NCBI GenBank assembly: GCA_964386565.1
Contig: CAYLRU010000003.1
Coordinates: 62,001 to 126,000, forward strand
Source of the DNA: CAYLRU01 sp964386565
GTDB lineage: Bacteria > Desulfobacterota > Desulfobacteria > Desulfobacterales > UBA5616
Reading direction: 5' to 3'
Length of the DNA stretch: 64,000 nt
Shown one piece after another: positions 25,962-34,961 of this stretch (position 1 is the first letter of the stretch; the number at the start of each line of letters is the position of its first letter). Below the pieces are notes generated by a model, which did not search any database, had not been told where the DNA came from, and worked only from the letters and a program-made list of their open reading frames with translations. Position numbers and translations under genes: made by a program.

Positions 25962-26051
25962 ATGAGTATGGAATTAAGCCGTGCTCAGGATGTGGATATT
26001 CTCGATGTACTGAATACCATTGAAAAAGGAGACGTACATGTATTGCCATGA
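25962..26051 (+). CDS. Possible 29-residue leader ORF coupled to the TIGR00266 gene
   Basis: An ATG at 25962 with aggtg upstream opens 29 codons and ends in a TGA 13 bases inside the next gene. The product is mostly acidic (R-A-Q-D-V-D-I-L-D-V-L). The last codons contain the Shine-Dalgarno of the downstream gene, so it could couple its translation. No homologue was recognised; it may be chance. Confidence 0.25.
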   Translation: MSMELSRAQDVDILDVLNTIEKGDVHVLP

Positions 26052-26829
26052 AGTGGATTACGAAATTATCGGTGACGATATGCAAATTGTGGAAATTGAA
26101 CTGGATCAGGGGGAAACCGTTATTGCGGAAGCCGGTGTAATGAATTATATGGAAGACGGGATCACATTCGAGGCAAAGATGGGTGATGGATCAAAACCGA
26201 GCAGCGGCATGCTGGACAAGCTGCTAAGCGCCGGCAAGCGGATGATTACCGGAGAATCGATTTTTCTTACCCACTTTACAAATACTGCCCCCGGGAAAAA
26301 AAGAGCGGCATTTGCCGCACCTTACCCGGGAAAAATCGTACCCATTGACCTTGCAAAAACCGGCGGAGAACTCATCTGCCAAAAAGACGCCTTCCTCTGT
26401 GCGGCACTGGGAACCGAAATCGGGATTACCTTTACCAAGCGTTTCGGAACCGGGCTGTTCGGGGGTGAGGGATTTATCCTGCAGCATTTAAGGGGTGACG
26501 GAATGGTGTTTGTTCATGCCGGCGGCACAGTGGTGAAAAAAAAGCTGGAGAACCGGTCCATACGGGTGGATACGGGGTGTATCGTTGCATTTACAAAAGG
26601 AATCGATTACTCCATAGAACGTGCGGGGAATTTAAAATCCATGTTTTTCGGGGGCGAGGGTCTCTTTCTGGCCAATTTAAGCGGCAGTGGAACAGTGCTG
26701 TTGCAGAGCCTGCCCTTCTCAAGAATGGCGGACCGGATTTTACGAAATGCACCTTCGGCCGGGGGAAGGCAGAAAGGCGAGGGATCCCTGCTGGGGGGAT
26801 TGGGCAATCTTATTGGCGGGGATAACTGA
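26038..26829 (+). CDS. TIGR00266 (AIM24/DUF124) family protein
   Basis: 263 residues from the ATG at 26038, which has aaaggaga at a good distance; an ATG six codons earlier lacks a site. The sequence is a Gly-rich beta fold of the tryptophan-RNA-binding attenuator-like superfamily. Marks are V-I-A-E-A-G-V-M-N-Y-M near residue 30, F-L-T-H-F-T-N near 80, G-G-E-G-F-I-L-Q near 140, and a C-terminal S-L-P-F-S-R-M-A segment. The family is widespread and its function is undefined. There is no signal peptide. It is followed after 94 bases by a secreted aspartyl protease, possibly in the same transcript. Confidence 0.85.
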   Translation: MYCHEVDYEIIGDDMQIVEIELDQGETVIAEAGVMNYMEDGITFEAKMGDGSKPSSGMLDKLLSAGKRMITGESIFLTHFTNTAPGKKRAAFAAPYPGKIVPIDLAKTGGELICQKDAFLCAALGTEIGITFTKRFGTGLFGGEGFILQHLRGDGMVFVHAGGTVVKKKLENRSIRVDTGCIVAFTKGIDYSIERAGNLKSMFFGGEGLFLANLSGSGTVLLQSLPFSRMADRILRNAPSAGGRQKGEGSLLGGLGNLIGGDN

Positions 26830-26923
26830 TGGACACGAGTTATAAAAGCAATTTTAACACCTGCGGAATCTTGCCGTTCTTGTTTTTTTCAAGGACAACG
26901 TCCGCCTGGTCTCCAGGAGTCAA

Positions 26924-27568
26924 ATGAACACCATAAAAAAAACAGGCTTTTTTATCGTGTTGTGTTGTTTCCTGCCGGTTCTCACAGGACCGGTTTATTC
27001 TGAATTTTACAAGTATGTTGACAAAAATAAAACCATTCATTTTGTCGATAATTTGCATAAAATTCCCGTTGAATACCGAAACCAGATCAATGTGTATCAG
27101 GAACAATACGATCATTTGACGAAAGCGGAAAAAGAGGCCCTGCTGAAGAAAATTGAATACGAGAAAAACCTGGAAACGGATGTGGTCATAAAAGGCAACA
27201 ATGTTCTCATTCCGGTCACCCTGCGTTACGGGGATAATGAAATAGAGGTGGTAATGGTGTTGGACACCGGGGCATCCATCATGACCATCAACCGGGAAAT
27301 CGCAGATCAGCTCGACATCAAAGAGACCCAGAAGGCAACCGCCCGGATCGTCGGCGGGAAAGAAATTGATTTCAATGTGGCCCAGTTGAAGTCCGTAAAG
27401 GTGGGGCCCTATGAAAAAAAAGGCTTGCTTGTGGGAATTATCGACTATCAGGGACCGGCCGCTCCCCACAGAGGCTTGCTGGGCATGAATTTTTTGCAGC
27501 ACTATGAATATGCCATCGATTTTAAAAAACAGGTGGTGCGCTGGGAACCCATGCAAAAATCGGATTAA
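26924..27568 (+). CDS. Secreted retropepsin-like aspartyl protease with N-terminal DUF4124-like region
   Basis: 214 residues. The hydrophobic signal segment (about 6-22) is followed by an F-Y-K-Y-V-D-K-N-K-T-I-H-F motif like the DUF4124 domain of periplasmic proteins. A single-lobe aspartyl protease domain then follows with the catalytic motif D-T-G-A-S (about residue 110) and a later G-L-L-G-M-N-F signature. One D-T-G per chain means it should act as a dimer. The Shine-Dalgarno (ccaggag) is clear. It is 30 bases before the GspA gene, so both probably act at the envelope. Confidence 0.85.
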   Translation: MNTIKKTGFFIVLCCFLPVLTGPVYSEFYKYVDKNKTIHFVDNLHKIPVEYRNQINVYQEQYDHLTKAEKEALLKKIEYEKNLETDVVIKGNNVLIPVTLRYGDNEIEVVMVLDTGASIMTINREIADQLDIKETQKATARIVGGKEIDFNVAQLKSVKVGPYEKKGLLVGIIDYQGPAAPHRGLLGMNFLQHYEYAIDFKKQVVRWEPMQKSD

Positions 27569-27598
27569 GGTAAATGCGTCATATGAGGACAAATTCTG

Positions 27599-29329
27599 AT
27601 GTATAAGAATTTCTTTGGCTTTAAGGAACGACCGTTCAAGCTGGTGCCCAACCCCGATTATCTCTTTTTAAGCCGTAGTCATGAGGAAGCGCTGGCCCAT
27701 CTGACCTATGCGGTTTCCGAAGGCGACGGATTTGTCCTGATCACCGGTGAAGTAGGAACGGGCAAGACCACTTTATGCCGGTCCTTTTTGGAAAGTCTGG
27801 ATGAGAATGTCATAACGGCGTTTATTTTTAATCCCAAGCTGGACTCCATCCAGCTTCTTAAAGCCATCAACGACGAATTCGGCATTGATTCCACGGCAGA
27901 CAGTATAAAAGGACTCGTTGATGTGTTAAACGTTTTTTTGATCGAACAAAAGCGAAACAGCAAAAAAGTGATCATTCTCATCGATGAAGCGCAAAATTTA
28001 ACACAGGACGTTCTGGAGCAGTTAAGATTACTGTCCAATCTGGAAACAACCAAAGACAAGCTTTTGCAAATCATCCTTGTGGGTCAGCCCGAACTGGGGG
28101 AAATGCTGGATTCATCGGAATTACGGCAACTGGGGCAACGCATTACATTGAGCTGTCATCTGAGGCCCTTTAATTTAAAGGAAACCCAGGCCTATATCGA
28201 ACACCGTCTCAACATCGCTTCGGTAAAGCCGGAAGCCCGCTTTACAAAAGGGGCGATATCCGCCGTTTATCAGTACTCCGGGGGCGTTCCCAGGCTGATC
28301 AACATCGCCTGCGACAGGGCGCTTTTAACCGGATTCGGACTTGATGAGAAAACCATCGGACAGTCCATTGTTCGCGCCGCCATTCGGGAGCTGTCAGGAA
28401 AAGGAGATCCCGGACATCAGTGGTTTCTCAGACCTAAACAGGTGGTGTTGATGGGATCGGCGATCTGTTTGGTTCTGTTTTTCATTTTCGTGTTCGTCCC
28501 ATTTAAAACAACGCCGACGGAAAAGGGAAACACCCCGGAACACGCGCTTGCGAAAAGACCTTCCCCGGTCGCGGAGACAGAAAAGGATTTGGCGATCCGT
28601 TCCGCACCGCCGATAACGACTCCGGGTACAGCAGTCGTAGCAGAAAAAATGACCGAGATGCCATCGGCAATAACACCGGGCCCGAGCTTTAAAGAATACC
28701 TCATGGCAACGGATGAAAAAAATTCACGGCAAAATGCTTTGTGCACAGCCATGGCCATGTGGTCCCGGGAAGTTGAAATCAAGCCGTATTTACTTGAGGT
28801 TAATGATGACCGGGATTTTTTCCGACTGGCCGCCAAACAAAACGGTTTTTTGATTCAGCGGGTGATGCATGATTTTGAACTGGTAAAAACGTTGAACCTT
28901 CCGGCCGTTCTGGCCTTTTATTCACCCGGGACCCTGTCACCGGTCTATCTCACGTTATGCCGCATGGAAAGCGACCTTATCACACTGAAAAGCCATCCGG
29001 AAGATCCGGGAATCAACGTCACAGCCGGTGAACTGGATTCCTACTATTCTGGTACGGCCTATATTCCGTGGAAAAATTTCTATGATTACAGCGGTGTTAT
29101 CCCGGCAAACGCAACCGAAGACACCATTGTGACGCTGAAGATGCACATCCGGGATATAGGATACGAAAATATCGACATCAGCCCGTTTTATGATGACGCA
29201 ACACGAAAAGCGATTAAAATGATACAGCATAAGCACGGGCTGGACGAGGACGGCCTGGTGGGGCCGTTAACCAAGATTATTCTATACAACGAGGTTAAAC
29301 GGCTGAATGTCCCGCTGATAAGCAGGTGA
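27599..29329 (+). CDS. gspA: GspA/ExeA-type ATPase with peptidoglycan-binding domain
   Basis: 576 residues. The AAA/AAA_22 ATPase occupies about 1-270, with Walker A G-E-V-G-T-G-K-T-T near residue 50 and Walker B I-L-I-D-E-A-Q near 125. A membrane helix lies at about 281-301. A periplasmic Pro/Thr-rich linker follows, then a region resembling the peptidase-C39-like fold of ExeA proteins, and finally a peptidoglycan_binding_1 domain (about 510-570, F-Y-D-D-A-T-R-K-A-I-K). ExeA with GspB/ExeB remodels peptidoglycan for assembly of the type II secretin. The gspB gene follows after 76 bases, while no other gsp gene is in the window. Confidence 0.9.
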   Translation: MYKNFFGFKERPFKLVPNPDYLFLSRSHEEALAHLTYAVSEGDGFVLITGEVGTGKTTLCRSFLESLDENVITAFIFNPKLDSIQLLKAINDEFGIDSTADSIKGLVDVLNVFLIEQKRNSKKVIILIDEAQNLTQDVLEQLRLLSNLETTKDKLLQIILVGQPELGEMLDSSELRQLGQRITLSCHLRPFNLKETQAYIEHRLNIASVKPEARFTKGAISAVYQYSGGVPRLINIACDRALLTGFGLDEKTIGQSIVRAAIRELSGKGDPGHQWFLRPKQVVLMGSAICLVLFFIFVFVPFKTTPTEKGNTPEHALAKRPSPVAETEKDLAIRSAPPITTPGTAVVAEKMTEMPSAITPGPSFKEYLMATDEKNSRQNALCTAMAMWSREVEIKPYLLEVNDDRDFFRLAAKQNGFLIQRVMHDFELVKTLNLPAVLAFYSPGTLSPVYLTLCRMESDLITLKSHPEDPGINVTAGELDSYYSGTAYIPWKNFYDYSGVIPANATEDTIVTLKMHIRDIGYENIDISPFYDDATRKAIKMIQHKHGLDEDGLVGPLTKIILYNEVKRLNVPLISR

Positions 29330-29405
29330 CGTGAATCTGGTTCGAGGTTTTTGAAACCGCTTCCGTACTTTCTATTGTCCACTGAGAAATGAGGGCTTTA
29401 TCAAA

Positions 29406-30275
29406 TTGAGTTCCATTTTAAACGCATTAAAAAAACTTGAAAACGAGCAGCCGCGGCAGGAACAAGTTCAATCTCTTTCCGGCACGGTCCATTCGTATAA
29501 GCGAAAAACGTATGGCGTGAAACGATTTCGTGTTTTTCTAATAAAAACTTCGACCGTCGGGTTGATCATCCTGGTTCTGGTGGCCGGCGGATTTATCGGT
29601 TTTAATTATATATCGGGAAAAAAATCGCTTTATGAAGAAAAGGCATCAATGGCTTCTTTGGACGTCAAGGCTGTTCCCATCACCCCGGCCATCGAGGCAG
29701 TCTCCCCCCCAAAAAAAGATTTTCCGCCAACTGAAAACAGGGCTGAAACACCTGGAAAATCCTCACACAAACGTGATGAACAAGACCCTTCTTTCATGCC
29801 AAGACAATCCAGAGACAATCCTGTTAAGCCGGTACCGGAAAAACCGGTTATTCAGGAGGAAGCGATACCGGATCCTGGTAAAAAAACGGCAGCGACAGTA
29901 AACACAAAATTAACCCCGGCAGAGCCCCGGACATCGAATCCGATATTAGATAAAGACGCCGGAATCAACAGCCGGGAATCGTCCGGTGCTTCATCTTCAC
30001 CGGCGTTGGAGCCCCCGGTTCAAGAGGATTTCCAGAAAGATGATGCGGGTGTGGATGTTGAACCCCGGGAAATCCCAGTTCTGCCTGCCGGAGAACTCAA
30101 GCTGATGGCCATTGCTTGGTCTGATGACCCGTCAAGCCGAATAGCGGTCATTAACGGCGGAATTATCAGGGAAGGCGGGTCTATCGGCGGCGCTCATATC
30201 GAAAGAATTGATGCAGATGAAGTCATTGTTCGAAAGAACAATCGCGTATACCGGCTTGTATTCAGGCTTAAATGA
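29406..30275 (+). CDS. gspB: GspB-like secretin-assembly protein
   Basis: 289 residues from a TTG start, chosen because the conserved opening S-S-I-L-N-A-L-K-K-L-E of GspB/ExeB-type proteins begins right there. One membrane helix (about 50-70) is followed by a long low-complexity Pro/Lys/Glu linker (about 80-220). A compact C-terminal domain (about 230-289, A-I-A-W-S-D-D-P-S-S-R-I-A-V-I-N) has the GspB C-terminal fold. It partners GspA in placing the type II secretion secretin through the cell wall. The linker is typical of proteins spanning the periplasm. Confidence 0.87.
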   Translation: MSSILNALKKLENEQPRQEQVQSLSGTVHSYKRKTYGVKRFRVFLIKTSTVGLIILVLVAGGFIGFNYISGKKSLYEEKASMASLDVKAVPITPAIEAVSPPKKDFPPTENRAETPGKSSHKRDEQDPSFMPRQSRDNPVKPVPEKPVIQEEAIPDPGKKTAATVNTKLTPAEPRTSNPILDKDAGINSRESSGASSSPALEPPVQEDFQKDDAGVDVEPREIPVLPAGELKLMAIAWSDDPSSRIAVINGGIIREGGSIGGAHIERIDADEVIVRKNNRVYRLVFRLK

Positions 30276-30288
30276 CCGGCACCCCGTG

Positions 30289-30513
30289 TTAATCCGGGGT
30301 ACCGATCCACTGTCGTATCAATTGATAGGTTTCATATGCGCTACCGCTCCGCCAAGCCCACAGGGCAAAACAGGTGGCCACGAATGTAAAATAGTACAAA
30401 AATTTGCTGTCGTGCCTGTCAGCAGTTACGATCTTGAATAAAGACCATAGAATGGCTACCGCAGCCAGTCCGAATATCATAAGTTCCACTATCGAATATC
30501 CAAAGTACAGCAT
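30289..30513 (-). CDS. Small two-helix membrane protein, unknown function
   Basis: 74 residues with an aggagg ribosome-binding site right before the ATG. Two hydrophobic helices (about 8-28 and 40-56) are separated by a basic loop (T-A-D-R-H-D-S-K). No family recognised. It is convergent with gspB, with 13 bases between the stops. A GC hairpin (ACCCCG/CGGGGT) in that junction could serve both transcripts, although it lacks a T-run. Confidence 0.6.
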   Translation of the reverse strand: MLYFGYSIVELMIFGLAAVAILWSLFKIVTADRHDSKFLYYFTFVATCFALWAWRSGSAYETYQLIRQWIGTPD

Positions 30514-30611
30514 GGTCTATCCTCCTGTTGCATATCTCAACCGCCTGATATAGTTAAAACTTATAACCGAATTTGTCGTATAAGTAAATATTTTTTTCAG
30601 CTAACAATATC

Positions 30612-30737
30612 TCACCCGGTTTTGGAATTCCCATCCAGAACTTTCCGGATGACGGCAGCCAAGTTTTTTCTTGCGACAGGGTTCAGCACGATCTCTTTGA
30701 TCCCCGGTTTTTCTGCTATTTTTCCGTATGTTAATTT
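30612..30737 (-). pseudogene. Remnant of a response-regulator receiver domain (C-terminal end)
   Basis: An in-frame stretch of 41 codons without a start, on the same strand as kamA and overlapping its last codons in another frame. It ends in a stop at 30612. Its sequence (A-E-K-P-G-I-K-E-I-V-L-N-P-V, then L-A-A-V-I-R-K-V-L-D-G) has the beta5-alpha5 end of receiver domains, as at the tail of hybrid histidine kinases. Asn stands where the invariant Lys of the K-P pair should be. The rest of the domain is gone, replaced by kamA. Confidence 0.5.
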
Positions 30738-31774
30738 TCAGGATAGTTGTAGATCCGTCCGTTAAAACCTTCCACCTTAATGATCCCGTTTTTAATTTCT
30801 TTGATAAATTCCGGAACGAGTGGAACTTTTCCGCCCCCGCCCGTCAGATCGATCATGTAATGCGGCATGGCCATGCCGGAAATACGGCCATGGAGTGATT
30901 TTACGATTTTCAGACCAGCGGCTACGGGTATTCTGAAATGTTCGGTCCCTTTGACGACATCCGGGTGGTGCAGATAATACGGTTTTACCCGAATTTTCAA
31001 AAGGCCGGTAAACAGCATTTTTAATACATCCGGGTCATCATTAACCCCTTTGAGCAAAACGGTCTGGGAGCCCAGGGGAATTCCGGAATCCGCAAGCTTT
31101 GCGCATGCTGTTTCCGATTGGGCCGTTATTTCATCGGGATGGTTGAATTGAATATTGACAAACAGAGGGGAAAACCTTTTCAGCATGCCGACCAGATCAC
31201 CGGTAATGCGATCCGGCATGGAGCAGGGGATACGGGTATGGATCCGAAGGACCTCCACATGGGGGATCTCTTTAAGTCTTATCAGAATATGCTCCAATGA
31301 TTCATCCGTTAACATCAGGGGGTCTCCCCCGGAAAGCAGAACTTCGCGAACACATTGGTTACGCCGGATATAGGCGATCCCTTCACGAATCGTATCTTCG
31401 GATACCCTTAAAGGTTGCCCCATCATTCTTTTGCGCATGCAATACCGGCAATACACGGCGCATCGATTGGAAACGAGAAACAATACGCGGTCCGGATATC
31501 GATGGACAAGGTTTTTAACCGGTGATTGTTTTTCTTCAGCTAAGGGATCATCCGATTCAAGACATCCTTCAAGTTCTCTCGGGTCGGGAATCACCTGGCG
31601 CCACAGGGCTTCTCCGGGTTTTTGTATCAACGATAAAAAATAGGGAGTGATTTTCATGGGATACCGGTCTGCAACAGCCTGTATTTGATCGATATTTAAG
31701 GAAAAAAACTTCCCAAGGGCTTCGGGCGATGTGATGTCTGACGTCGGTATTCTCTTATACTGCATTCTTGCCAT
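30731..31774 (-). CDS. kamA: KamA family radical SAM protein (lysine 2,3-aminomutase-like)
   Basis: 347 residues. The radical SAM cluster motif C-A-V-Y-C-R-Y-C is at Cys105, Cys109 and Cys112, followed by M-R-K-R as in KamA proteins. L-L-S-G-G-D-P-L and the PLP-lysine-type region follow (K-P-Y-Y-L-H-H-P-D near 250). Its length is nearer to EpmB and short KamA proteins than to the 416-residue clostridial aminomutase, so it may act on free lysine or on another substrate such as a protein. EF-P modification genes (epmA, efp) are not in the window. Monocistronic, divergent from tag. Confidence 0.85.
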   Translation of the reverse strand: MARMQYKRIPTSDITSPEALGKFFSLNIDQIQAVADRYPMKITPYFLSLIQKPGEALWRQVIPDPRELEGCLESDDPLAEEKQSPVKNLVHRYPDRVLFLVSNRCAVYCRYCMRKRMMGQPLRVSEDTIREGIAYIRRNQCVREVLLSGGDPLMLTDESLEHILIRLKEIPHVEVLRIHTRIPCSMPDRITGDLVGMLKRFSPLFVNIQFNHPDEITAQSETACAKLADSGIPLGSQTVLLKGVNDDPDVLKMLFTGLLKIRVKPYYLHHPDVVKGTEHFRIPVAAGLKIVKSLHGRISGMAMPHYMIDLTGGGGKVPLVPEFIKEIKNGIIKVEGFNGRIYNYPEN

Positions 31775-32007
31775 GGATTATGGATCGTCTAAACCGTTTC
31801 ATATCAATGTAATTGTTGTCTTGTAATTTTGTGCCAATCGTCTTATTTTTTATTTCCTTACCATATATTGATGCCAAAAAGCCATGAATTGATAAAAATT
31901 TCCATTTTATTCCAGGTATGACTGACATCCCGGTTTCTTGTTTTAATCTGATAAGATGTACTTGTTCAGTCTTTTCCAAAACAAATAACTGAAACGGGGT
32001 TTAATTG

Positions 32008-32589
32008 ATGGACACCAAACAAAGATGCTCATGGGCGGGGACTGATCCGCAATATTTAGAATACCATGATACCGAATGGGGTGTTCCCCTCCATGATGAC
32101 CGGAAACTCTTTGAATTTCTCGTGCTGGAAGGCATGCAGGCCGGTTTGAGCTGGATCACCATTTTAAAAAAACGGAAAAATTTTCAAATCCGGTTTGACT
32201 ATTTTGACCCGGTCAAAGTCGCCGGATACGGCGAAGACAAGCTGGCGGAGCTGGTGACAGACGAGGGAATCATTCGGAACCGGCGGAAACTGGCGGCGGC
32301 CGTTACCAATGCAAAGGCATTTATAAGGGTTCAAAGAGAGTTCGGTTCTTTTTCAGATTACCTGTGGGGATTTGTTGACGGCAAGCCCGTCATCAATGCA
32401 TGGCGTTTTGCATCGGAAATCCCCGCCTGGACGGAATTATCAAAAAAAATAAGCACTGATCTTAAAAAACGGGGGTTTACGTTTGTGGGCCCGACGATAT
32501 GTTATGCCTTCATGCAGGCGATTGGAATGGTGAACGATCACACCGTGGATTGTTTCCGGCATGCCGAGTTGAGTAAATACTTTATTTAA
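32008..32589 (+). CDS. tag: DNA-3-methyladenine glycosylase I
   Basis: 193 residues from the ATG at 32008; a TTG codon one position earlier is also in frame. The hallmark zinc and base-recognition residues are visible: an N-terminal C-S-W-A-G, H-D-T-E-W-G, the E-G-M-Q-A-G-L-S-W segment with the base-recognising Glu, and the C-terminal H-T-V-D-C-F-R-H. It excises 3-methyladenine from alkylated DNA. It stands alone, convergent with the decarboxylase gene 26 bases away. Confidence 0.95.
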   Translation: MDTKQRCSWAGTDPQYLEYHDTEWGVPLHDDRKLFEFLVLEGMQAGLSWITILKKRKNFQIRFDYFDPVKVAGYGEDKLAELVTDEGIIRNRRKLAAAVTNAKAFIRVQREFGSFSDYLWGFVDGKPVINAWRFASEIPAWTELSKKISTDLKKRGFTFVGPTICYAFMQAIGMVNDHTVDCFRHAELSKYFI

Positions 32590-32615
32590 ATGGGTCTATG
32601 GTGAGGGATTTGCGC

Positions 32616-34277
32616 TCACTTCCACGCGATTATATTTCCCCTGTCAAACCGTTGCCTGAATATCTCTTCCTGTTCATCAAGAATCTCGTTCAATATTTTC
32701 ATATTGGTCATCGGATTCATGATGACGCATCGCAGGACGACGATTTCTCCGCCAAAGTCTTTTTTAATCAGGGTCGTACGGGAAACAAAGCTGTTGCCCG
32801 CCTCCCGCTGCATCCGTTGCAGGTCTTGATTGATGATGTTCAGGTGCTTGTTGATTTTCGCCTTTTCCGCATAGGTGGCGGTTTTCAGTTTTTTCTGAAT
32901 ATGTGCAGGGCAGATGCGATAGGTCAGAATGTTGAGTTCAGGTGGCGTAACAAGTTGAAAATTCTCTCTTTTTTCTATTTCTTCGGCAAATTCCGCAGCC
33001 GTTTCCACACCATGTTCGATTAAAAGGGCATATCCCTTGCTGCCCATGATTTTTAAAGTGCTGTCCAGGATGATCGAGTTGGCCTCCCGGGAACCTGCCA
33101 GGGATTTTATTCCAAGGTCAACCGATCCCGGGCGGTTTACGTAGCGGGAATGGTAGGCCACATGCCCCATGATATGCGGATCCTTAAAGTAGACCATGCC
33201 GCAGGTCATGGGCATGTAAAACTGCTTGTGACCGTCAATGGTCACCGAATCGGCCCGTTCTATACCTTTAAGCAGCCGGGCATATTTATCCGAAAGCAGG
33301 GTGGGACCTCCCCATGCCGCGTCAACGTGATAGTGGACCCCCAGTTCTTCGCTGATATCCGCCAGTTTTTCAAGCGGGTCGATAGCGCCGGTTTCCGTTG
33401 TCCCGGCAATGCCGATCAGTGCAATAATCCTGGTGCGGCCTTTTTTCTTACCGATATCCGCAATAATTCGTTTCAACTGTTTTAAATCCACTTTATTGCG
33501 GTGGTCCACATCCACGGGAATGAGGTTTTGATTACCGATGCCCAGCAGGCCGGCGGCCTTTCGCAAGGAATAATGACCCAGCCGGGACACAAGGATAACG
33601 CATCGCTCTATCCCATAGGCTTTATATGCGGCTGGAATGCCCTCTTTTTCCACGCCTTCAAAACCATTTTTCGGGCAAAGCGCGGCATTCCTGGCGACCC
33701 ACAATGCCGTGGTGTTGGCAAGGGTGCCCCCGTCCGTGAAACAGCCCAGCGTGGTATTTGGGTTTTGAACATGTTCCTCATAAAACGATTCGTCGTTTTT
33801 ATAAATCAGGCGATGGATTTTTGCCAGCACCTGTTTTTCCACGACAGACACCACTTTTGACGTTTCCAGTTTCACGACATTCTGGTTTAAGGCAGCGACA
33901 ATGGTCTTTAAATGAACCATGAAAAAAGGAATGGCCGATGTCATGTGCCCGATAAAATAAGGCGACGCAATATTCACCGCATGGGGTGCGATATCCTCGA
34001 TCAGATCGGTGATCACTTCCGCAAGTTTTTTTTCGGGATTCGGGCTGATCACTGTATTTTTATATTTACTGGCCAGTTCCTTTAGACTGACCTCTTCGGT
34101 AATGCCGACATGTTTGTTTAAGAAAGCATGCAGGCCGAAAAGGATGGGTTCCATGTATTTGAGCAGGATCGTTTTGGATGCTTCGTTTTCAGGCTTTATG
34201 AATGTTCGGATGAGTGTCTGCCAGTCAGCGACCAGCTCTTTTCGTTTTGCCGGGAAGTTTTTTACTTTGGATGCCAT
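32616..34277 (-). CDS. panP: PLP-dependent aspartate 1-decarboxylase-like protein (PanP type)
   Basis: 553 residues, group II PLP decarboxylase fold. The PLP Lys is in D-G-H-K-Q-F-Y-M-P near residue 338, with the H-V-D-A-A-W-G-G site near 310 and T-D-G-G-T-L-A-N near 185. The N-terminal segment S-P-Y-F-I-G-H-M-T-S-A-I-P is typical of PanP, the beta-alanine-forming aspartate decarboxylase that replaces PanD in some bacteria (about 550 residues). It would supply beta-alanine for pantothenate. A glutamate-decarboxylase-like role is the alternative. No clear Shine-Dalgarno precedes the ATG. Confidence 0.82.
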   Translation of the reverse strand: MASKVKNFPAKRKELVADWQTLIRTFIKPENEASKTILLKYMEPILFGLHAFLNKHVGITEEVSLKELASKYKNTVISPNPEKKLAEVITDLIEDIAPHAVNIASPYFIGHMTSAIPFFMVHLKTIVAALNQNVVKLETSKVVSVVEKQVLAKIHRLIYKNDESFYEEHVQNPNTTLGCFTDGGTLANTTALWVARNAALCPKNGFEGVEKEGIPAAYKAYGIERCVILVSRLGHYSLRKAAGLLGIGNQNLIPVDVDHRNKVDLKQLKRIIADIGKKKGRTRIIALIGIAGTTETGAIDPLEKLADISEELGVHYHVDAAWGGPTLLSDKYARLLKGIERADSVTIDGHKQFYMPMTCGMVYFKDPHIMGHVAYHSRYVNRPGSVDLGIKSLAGSREANSIILDSTLKIMGSKGYALLIEHGVETAAEFAEEIEKRENFQLVTPPELNILTYRICPAHIQKKLKTATYAEKAKINKHLNIINQDLQRMQREAGNSFVSRTTLIKKDFGGEIVVLRCVIMNPMTNMKILNEILDEQEEIFRQRFDRGNIIAWK

Positions 34278-34510
34278 TGTTTATTTCGGTTTTGTACCTG
34301 TTTTTATCATTTGTGAAAATACAGGCCTGTTTAAAATTCGCACGCCTGTTTACAGGCTCACCTATTTGGATACCACTATAATGTCAACAGATAATTTGTT
34401 TTTTTTATGGAAAATCCGTTTACTCAAAAAGGATTTCTTGCAAAACCCCATGGGTTTATGTTTAAATTCGGGTTATATTTATTCCTAATTATCTTTGAGG
34501 AGAAAACCAA

Positions 34511-34882
34511 ATGCAAGGATTGCTTTTAAGATGGATCATCCTGACTGCCGCCATACTGCTGACCTCTCTGCTGATGGACGGTATTCATGTCAGCGGTTTC
34601 TTCAGCGCCTTTTTCACCGCAGCCCTGCTGGGTATTTTAAACGCCTTTTTCAGACCGATTTTAATTATCCTGACGCTTCCCATCAACATTTTGAGCATGG
34701 GACTGTTTACCTTCGTCATTAACGCAATCCTGCTCATGATGGCCTCCGGCGTCATACCCGGTTTTAATGTGGGCGGATTTTGGTCCGCAGTTTTCGGATC
34801 GATGATCATCGGCCTGATGAGCTGGATTTTAAACATGTTGATCAATCAGCAGGGCCGAATCGAGTATATCCGTTTCAAATGA
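34511..34882 (+). CDS. Phage holin family (holin_4_2) membrane protein
   Basis: 123 residues with four hydrophobic helices and the family patterns G-I-L-N-A-F-F-R-P-I-L near residue 40 and N-A-I-L-L-M-M-A-S near 75. Despite the family name these are ordinary chromosomal small membrane proteins of unknown role. The start has a clean gaggag site. No phage genes are near. Confidence 0.82.
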   Translation: MQGLLLRWIILTAAILLTSLLMDGIHVSGFFSAFFTAALLGILNAFFRPILIILTLPINILSMGLFTFVINAILLMMASGVIPGFNVGGFWSAVFGSMIIGLMSWILNMLINQQGRIEYIRFK

Positions 34883-34961
34883 TTTGAGAATTGATCCGTG
34901 AAATCCCGCCGGATGGTGATAAACGTGCGGTCCGGTATTTTAAAAAAGAAGGGGCCGATAT

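Noticed and set aside
26577..26825. 82-codon plus-strand ORF inside the TIGR00266 gene
   Set aside because: An alternative frame within a gene that has a clear start and family pattern.
26840..27592. 250-codon minus-strand ORF
   Set aside because: Antisense to the aspartyl protease gene, which has a signal peptide and catalytic motif; Phe-rich shadow translation.
34511..34882. Holin-family gene as a sign of a prophage
   Set aside because: The family is common on chromosomes; no integrase, capsid, lysin or att-like repeats lie nearby.
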